Part shown: positions 61,610-64,000 of the stretch, one piece after another
Layout: every line of letters starts with the position of its first letter
How positions within the stretch are numbered: position 1 is the stretch's first letter
NCBI GenBank assembly: GCA_030065125.1
Contig: JASJDM010000007.1
Span: forward strand, 1-64,000
Reading direction: 5' to 3'
Source: Lysobacterales bacterium
Lineage (GTDB): Bacteria; Pseudomonadota; Gammaproteobacteria; Xanthomonadales; SZUA-38
Length of the DNA stretch: 64,000 nt
Notes under the pieces: model-generated
What the model saw: only the letters and a program-made list of their open reading frames with translations
Database searches by the model: none
Told to the model about the DNA's origin: nothing
Translations under genes and position numbers: made by a program

Positions 61610-63718
61610 ATGACAAAAAACCAGCGATTCCAGCTCGCCGACATCACCATCGATCCGGCCACCAATCGCCTGAGCCGTGGCGCTGATTCGGTGTCGGTGG
61701 AGCCCCGGGCCATGCAGGTGCTGCGGCTGCTGCTGGAGCGCCGGGGCGAGGTGGTCAGCCGGCGGGAAATTTTTGACCAGGTCTGGCGGTCCGCGGACAT
61801 CACCGACGATTCCCTGAATCGACTGGTGTTCGATCTGCGCAAGGCTTTCAAGGCCCTGGATCCGGAAGTGCAGGCCATCGAGACCATACGCAAGGTGGGC
61901 TACCGCGTGGCGGCCGCTGATCCGGCCGAGGCGTCGAAGGCGCCGGCAGGCCGGCGGCCCTGGATGATCGGGCTGGCTCTGGCCGCGGCTTCCGTTGGGA
62001 CAGTGCTGGTCCTGACAGGGCGTACGGGAGGGCCCGTGGATGAATCACCAACCATCGAGGTTTTCAGCAACCAACTGGGATTTGAAACCCACCCCTCCTT
62101 TCATCCCGATGGGCAGCAGGTGGTGTTCACCTGCAGTACCGACGGCAGCGAAAAGCTGGGCCTTTGCCTGCAGGGTCTGGGCGACCCTGCTCCAGGCGTG
62201 CTGCTGGTGGACGGCGGCGAAGGCGCGGCGTTTCATCCCGATGGCCAGCGAATTGCTTACCAGGCATCAGACACATCGGGCTGCGAGATCCGCATATTCC
62301 ACCTCGGTGATCAGAAGGACACGCTGCTGACCCGCTGCAATCGAAGGAACGACGGCAGCCTGGGCTGGTCCGCCGACGGTCAGCACCTGTTTTTTTCTGA
62401 CAGCCCGGACGGCGCCGCCGGCCCTTTTCATATTCGATCGGTCCCGGTCAATGGAGGGCCGGTGTCCGCCGTCACACGCCCGCCGGTGAATTCCGTGGGT
62501 GATCTCTACCCTGCTCCCTCCCCCGATGGTCAGTCACTGGCCTTTTTCCGTGCCGACCGCGAGTCAACCCTGTCCACCTACGTCACCCCGGGCATCGGCA
62601 GGGTATACCGCGCACCCCTGTCCGGCAGCCTGCGTGACGAGGGCCGGCCGGTGGAGCCGCTGACCAGCACAGCGGCCGAGATTACCGGCCTGGACTGGCT
62701 GGGATCCGGCGCCGACGCTGACCTGCTGTTTTTCTCCAACGCCAGGGACAACCGCTTTGCCTTGTGGAGGCTGTCTCCCGGCCAGGAATCACCCACCGTC
62801 TATGGCGGTTTTTCTGGCATCATCCGCCAGCCCGCAATCTCGGCAGACGGCATGGTCATCGCCGAGTCCTGGGCCGCTGATGCCGACATTTATTCACGCT
62901 CCTTGCTGGATCCCGCCGATCGGGGAACGGTGGTTTTCTCGTCCAGCCGGTACGACTTCGGCCCGGCGGTCTCGCCCGACGGCACCCGGCTGGCCTGGGT
63001 CTCCACGCGGTCCGGACGCCCACGGGTCTGGATCGGCGAGCTTGACGGCAATACGATCCTTGGCCCCATCGAACTGGATCACGGAGCAGAGGCGGAGTCA
63101 CCCCGCTGGTCGCCGGATTCACAGAAGATTGTGTTCGAGATGCGCCAGCGCGGTCAGAGCCGTCTCGTGGTGTACACATTGGACGCCCGGGCCAAGAAAA
63201 TCCTCGATCTGCCGGGAGACAACAGGGTTCCCTCCTGGTCCATCGATGGCTCGGCCGTGTACCACGCGTCGGATCGAAGCGGTGTCTGGCAGGTATGGCG
63301 CTACGACCTGGATACGACGGCGTCTGCTCAGATCACCAGCGGTGGCGCGTATGCGCAGAGAGAGTATCTGACCCGGCAGGATCGGGGACTGGTATTCAGC
63401 CGCCGTGATCAGCCCGGACTGTGGAAGCAGTCCTTTGCAGACGCCTCCACGGAGCAAATCGTAGCGGATCTTCCTCAGGAGTACTGGGGTAACTGGACGG
63501 TGCGCGGCAGTGAGGTTTTCTTCAGCCTGAATGACTCAGCGGGTCCCCAGGTATTCAGCGTCGATCTGGAAACCGGCCAGCGCAAAAGCCGCCTGGCGCT
63601 GGAACAACCCCTGCTGCGCGAGTCCACCAACCTCGCCGTCACCCCGGACGGCACCACCGTGTACTTCGCCGTGCGAAGCCGGATCAGCGCCGACCTCATC
63701 CGGTTCAGCGTCAACTGA
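61610..63718 (+). CDS. Transmembrane winged-helix regulator with PD40/TolB-like sensor
   Basis: 702 residues: an OmpR/CadC-type winged helix at about 8-102 (E-P-R-A-M-Q-V-L-R-L-L near residue 31; D-D-S-L-N-R-L-V-F-D-L-R-K-A near 66; I-R-K-V-G-Y-R-V near 93), one membrane helix at about 118-137, then a periplasmic beta-propeller of PD40 repeats (F-H-P-D-G-Q, S-P-D-G-Q, S-P-D-G-T and similar). This is the ToxR/CadC design, binding DNA directly from the membrane. The start is ATG 61610; TTG 61604 is also in frame. The divergent amidohydrolase gene is a plausible target. Confidence 0.88.
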   Translation: MTKNQRFQLADITIDPATNRLSRGADSVSVEPRAMQVLRLLLERRGEVVSRREIFDQVWRSADITDDSLNRLVFDLRKAFKALDPEVQAIETIRKVGYRVAAADPAEASKAPAGRRPWMIGLALAAASVGTVLVLTGRTGGPVDESPTIEVFSNQLGFETHPSFHPDGQQVVFTCSTDGSEKLGLCLQGLGDPAPGVLLVDGGEGAAFHPDGQRIAYQASDTSGCEIRIFHLGDQKDTLLTRCNRRNDGSLGWSADGQHLFFSDSPDGAAGPFHIRSVPVNGGPVSAVTRPPVNSVGDLYPAPSPDGQSLAFFRADRESTLSTYVTPGIGRVYRAPLSGSLRDEGRPVEPLTSTAAEITGLDWLGSGADADLLFFSNARDNRFALWRLSPGQESPTVYGGFSGIIRQPAISADGMVIAESWAADADIYSRSLLDPADRGTVVFSSSRYDFGPAVSPDGTRLAWVSTRSGRPRVWIGELDGNTILGPIELDHGAEAESPRWSPDSQKIVFEMRQRGQSRLVVYTLDARAKKILDLPGDNRVPSWSIDGSAVYHASDRSGVWQVWRYDLDTTASAQITSGGAYAQREYLTRQDRGLVFSRRDQPGLWKQSFADASTEQIVADLPQEYWGNWTVRGSEVFFSLNDSAGPQVFSVDLETGQRKSRLALEQPLLRESTNLAVTPDGTTVYFAVRSRISADLIRFSVN

Positions 63719-63743
63719 AAATACCGTAATCCTCTCGCGGCAT

Positions 63744-63764
63744 CCGTCGTTTCAGGCCCGACGG
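63744..63764 (+). terminator. Weak hairpin after the regulator gene
   Basis: CCGTCG (63744-63749) pairs with CGACGG (63759-63764) across nine bases, followed by tgatacttct. Possible weak terminator; it lies 26 bases after the stop codon. Confidence 0.3.
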
Positions 63765-63804
63765 TGATACTTCTGTGATTATTCCGGCCTAATCTCGGTC
63801 TCTA

Positions 63805-64000
63805 ATGAGCAACGCCTGGAATCGACGCGCTGTGAACAGAAAAGTACTCATTGTCGAAGATGACGCCGACCTGGCCCGCCTGGTCAGCCTGCACCTGGGT
63901 GACATCGGCTGCGAGGTGACCCACGCCGCCGACGGCGTCACCGGTCTGGACCTGGCTGCCGGTGGGGCATTCGATCTCATTATCCTGGACCTGATGCTGC
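63805..64000 (+). CDS. Response regulator, 5' part
   Basis: The first 65 residues of a receiver domain: acidic pocket E18-D19-D20 in V-L-I-V-E-D-D-A-D-L and phospho-acceptor Asp62 in L-I-I-L-D-L-M-L. The gene runs off the right edge, so the output domain is unseen; OmpR-type is likely but not shown. ATG 63805 or GTG 63832 could be the start; neither has a clear ribosome binding site. It follows the winged-helix/PD40 gene by 86 bases. Confidence 0.85.
   Translation, partial: MSNAWNRRAVNRKVLIVEDDADLARLVSLHLGDIGCEVTHAADGVTGLDLAAGGAFDLIILDLML

Overview
The window looks like chromosome of a GC-rich, free-living gammaproteobacterium. It carries the gammaproteobacterial envelope-biogenesis order rseP-bamA-skp-lpxD-fabZ-lpxA-lpxB-rnhB-dnaE-accA-tilS and the leuS-lptE-holA-nadD-rsfS-rlmH-maf-rng-yhdP order. 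The style of the accessory genes (TIGR02999-type ECF sigma factor with a TPR Ser/Thr kinase, winged-helix/PD40 membrane regulator, secreted beta-helix proteins with a C-terminal F-G-D-x-F-E tail) suggests a Lysobacterales/Wenzhouxiangellaceae-like lineage. That placement is an inference from recognised protein styles, not a measured result.

Layout. (1) 1-12.8 kb, plus strand: a dense run for outer-membrane and lipid A assembly (cdsA end, rseP, bamA, skp, lpxD, fabZ, lpxA, lpxB) followed by rnhB and dnaE; dxr, often found between cdsA and rseP, is absent there. (2) 12.8-17.4 kb: accA, tilS, xseB, ispA, then two small sensor-like proteins (a two-EF-hand protein and a stand-alone cyclic-nucleotide-binding-fold protein). 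(3) 12.8-13.1 kb, 17.4-18.5 kb and 56.9-57.0 kb: two families of palindromic repeats. One is a unit of about 93-103 bp with three hairpins. The other is a 23-bp tandem unit whose hairpin stem changes sequence from unit to unit while usually remaining self-complementary. (4) 18.5-21.9 kb: pmbA, darP, tldD. (5) 22.1-32.3 kb: an accessory block (beta-helix exoprotein, ECF sigma factor, transmembrane Ser/Thr kinase with TPRs, second beta-helix exoprotein, a secreted unknown, an orphan histidine kinase) lying between tldD and yhdP, genes commonly found close together. (6) 32.5-44.3 kb, minus strand: yhdP, rng, maf, rlmH, rsfS, nadD, holA, lptE, leuS. (7) 44.5-51.7 kb: accessory and small genes (DUF6491-like protein, YceI protein, an unusual CDGSH protein, WYL regulator, alpha/beta hydrolase, an OmpA protein with C-terminal Ig-like repeats, and a deaminase reading in frame into a dodecin). 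(8) 51.7-64 kb: rlmB, rnr, SPFH/NfeD pair, CPBP protease, rraA, glcB, amidohydrolase, winged-helix/PD40 regulator, and the start of a response regulator.

How the genes fit together. RseP, BamA, Skp, the Lpx enzymes, LptE and YhdP all serve outer-membrane assembly. RNase G, RNase R, RraA, RlmB, RlmH and RsfS form an RNA and ribosome group. The accessory block reads as a signalling-to-surface unit in which a membrane kinase probably controls the neighbouring ECF factor, with the flanking secreted beta-helix proteins as candidate outputs. No rRNA, tRNA, CRISPR array, integrase or transposase gene was found. Evidence for mobile DNA is limited to a MITE-like element ahead of skp and the palindromic repeats.
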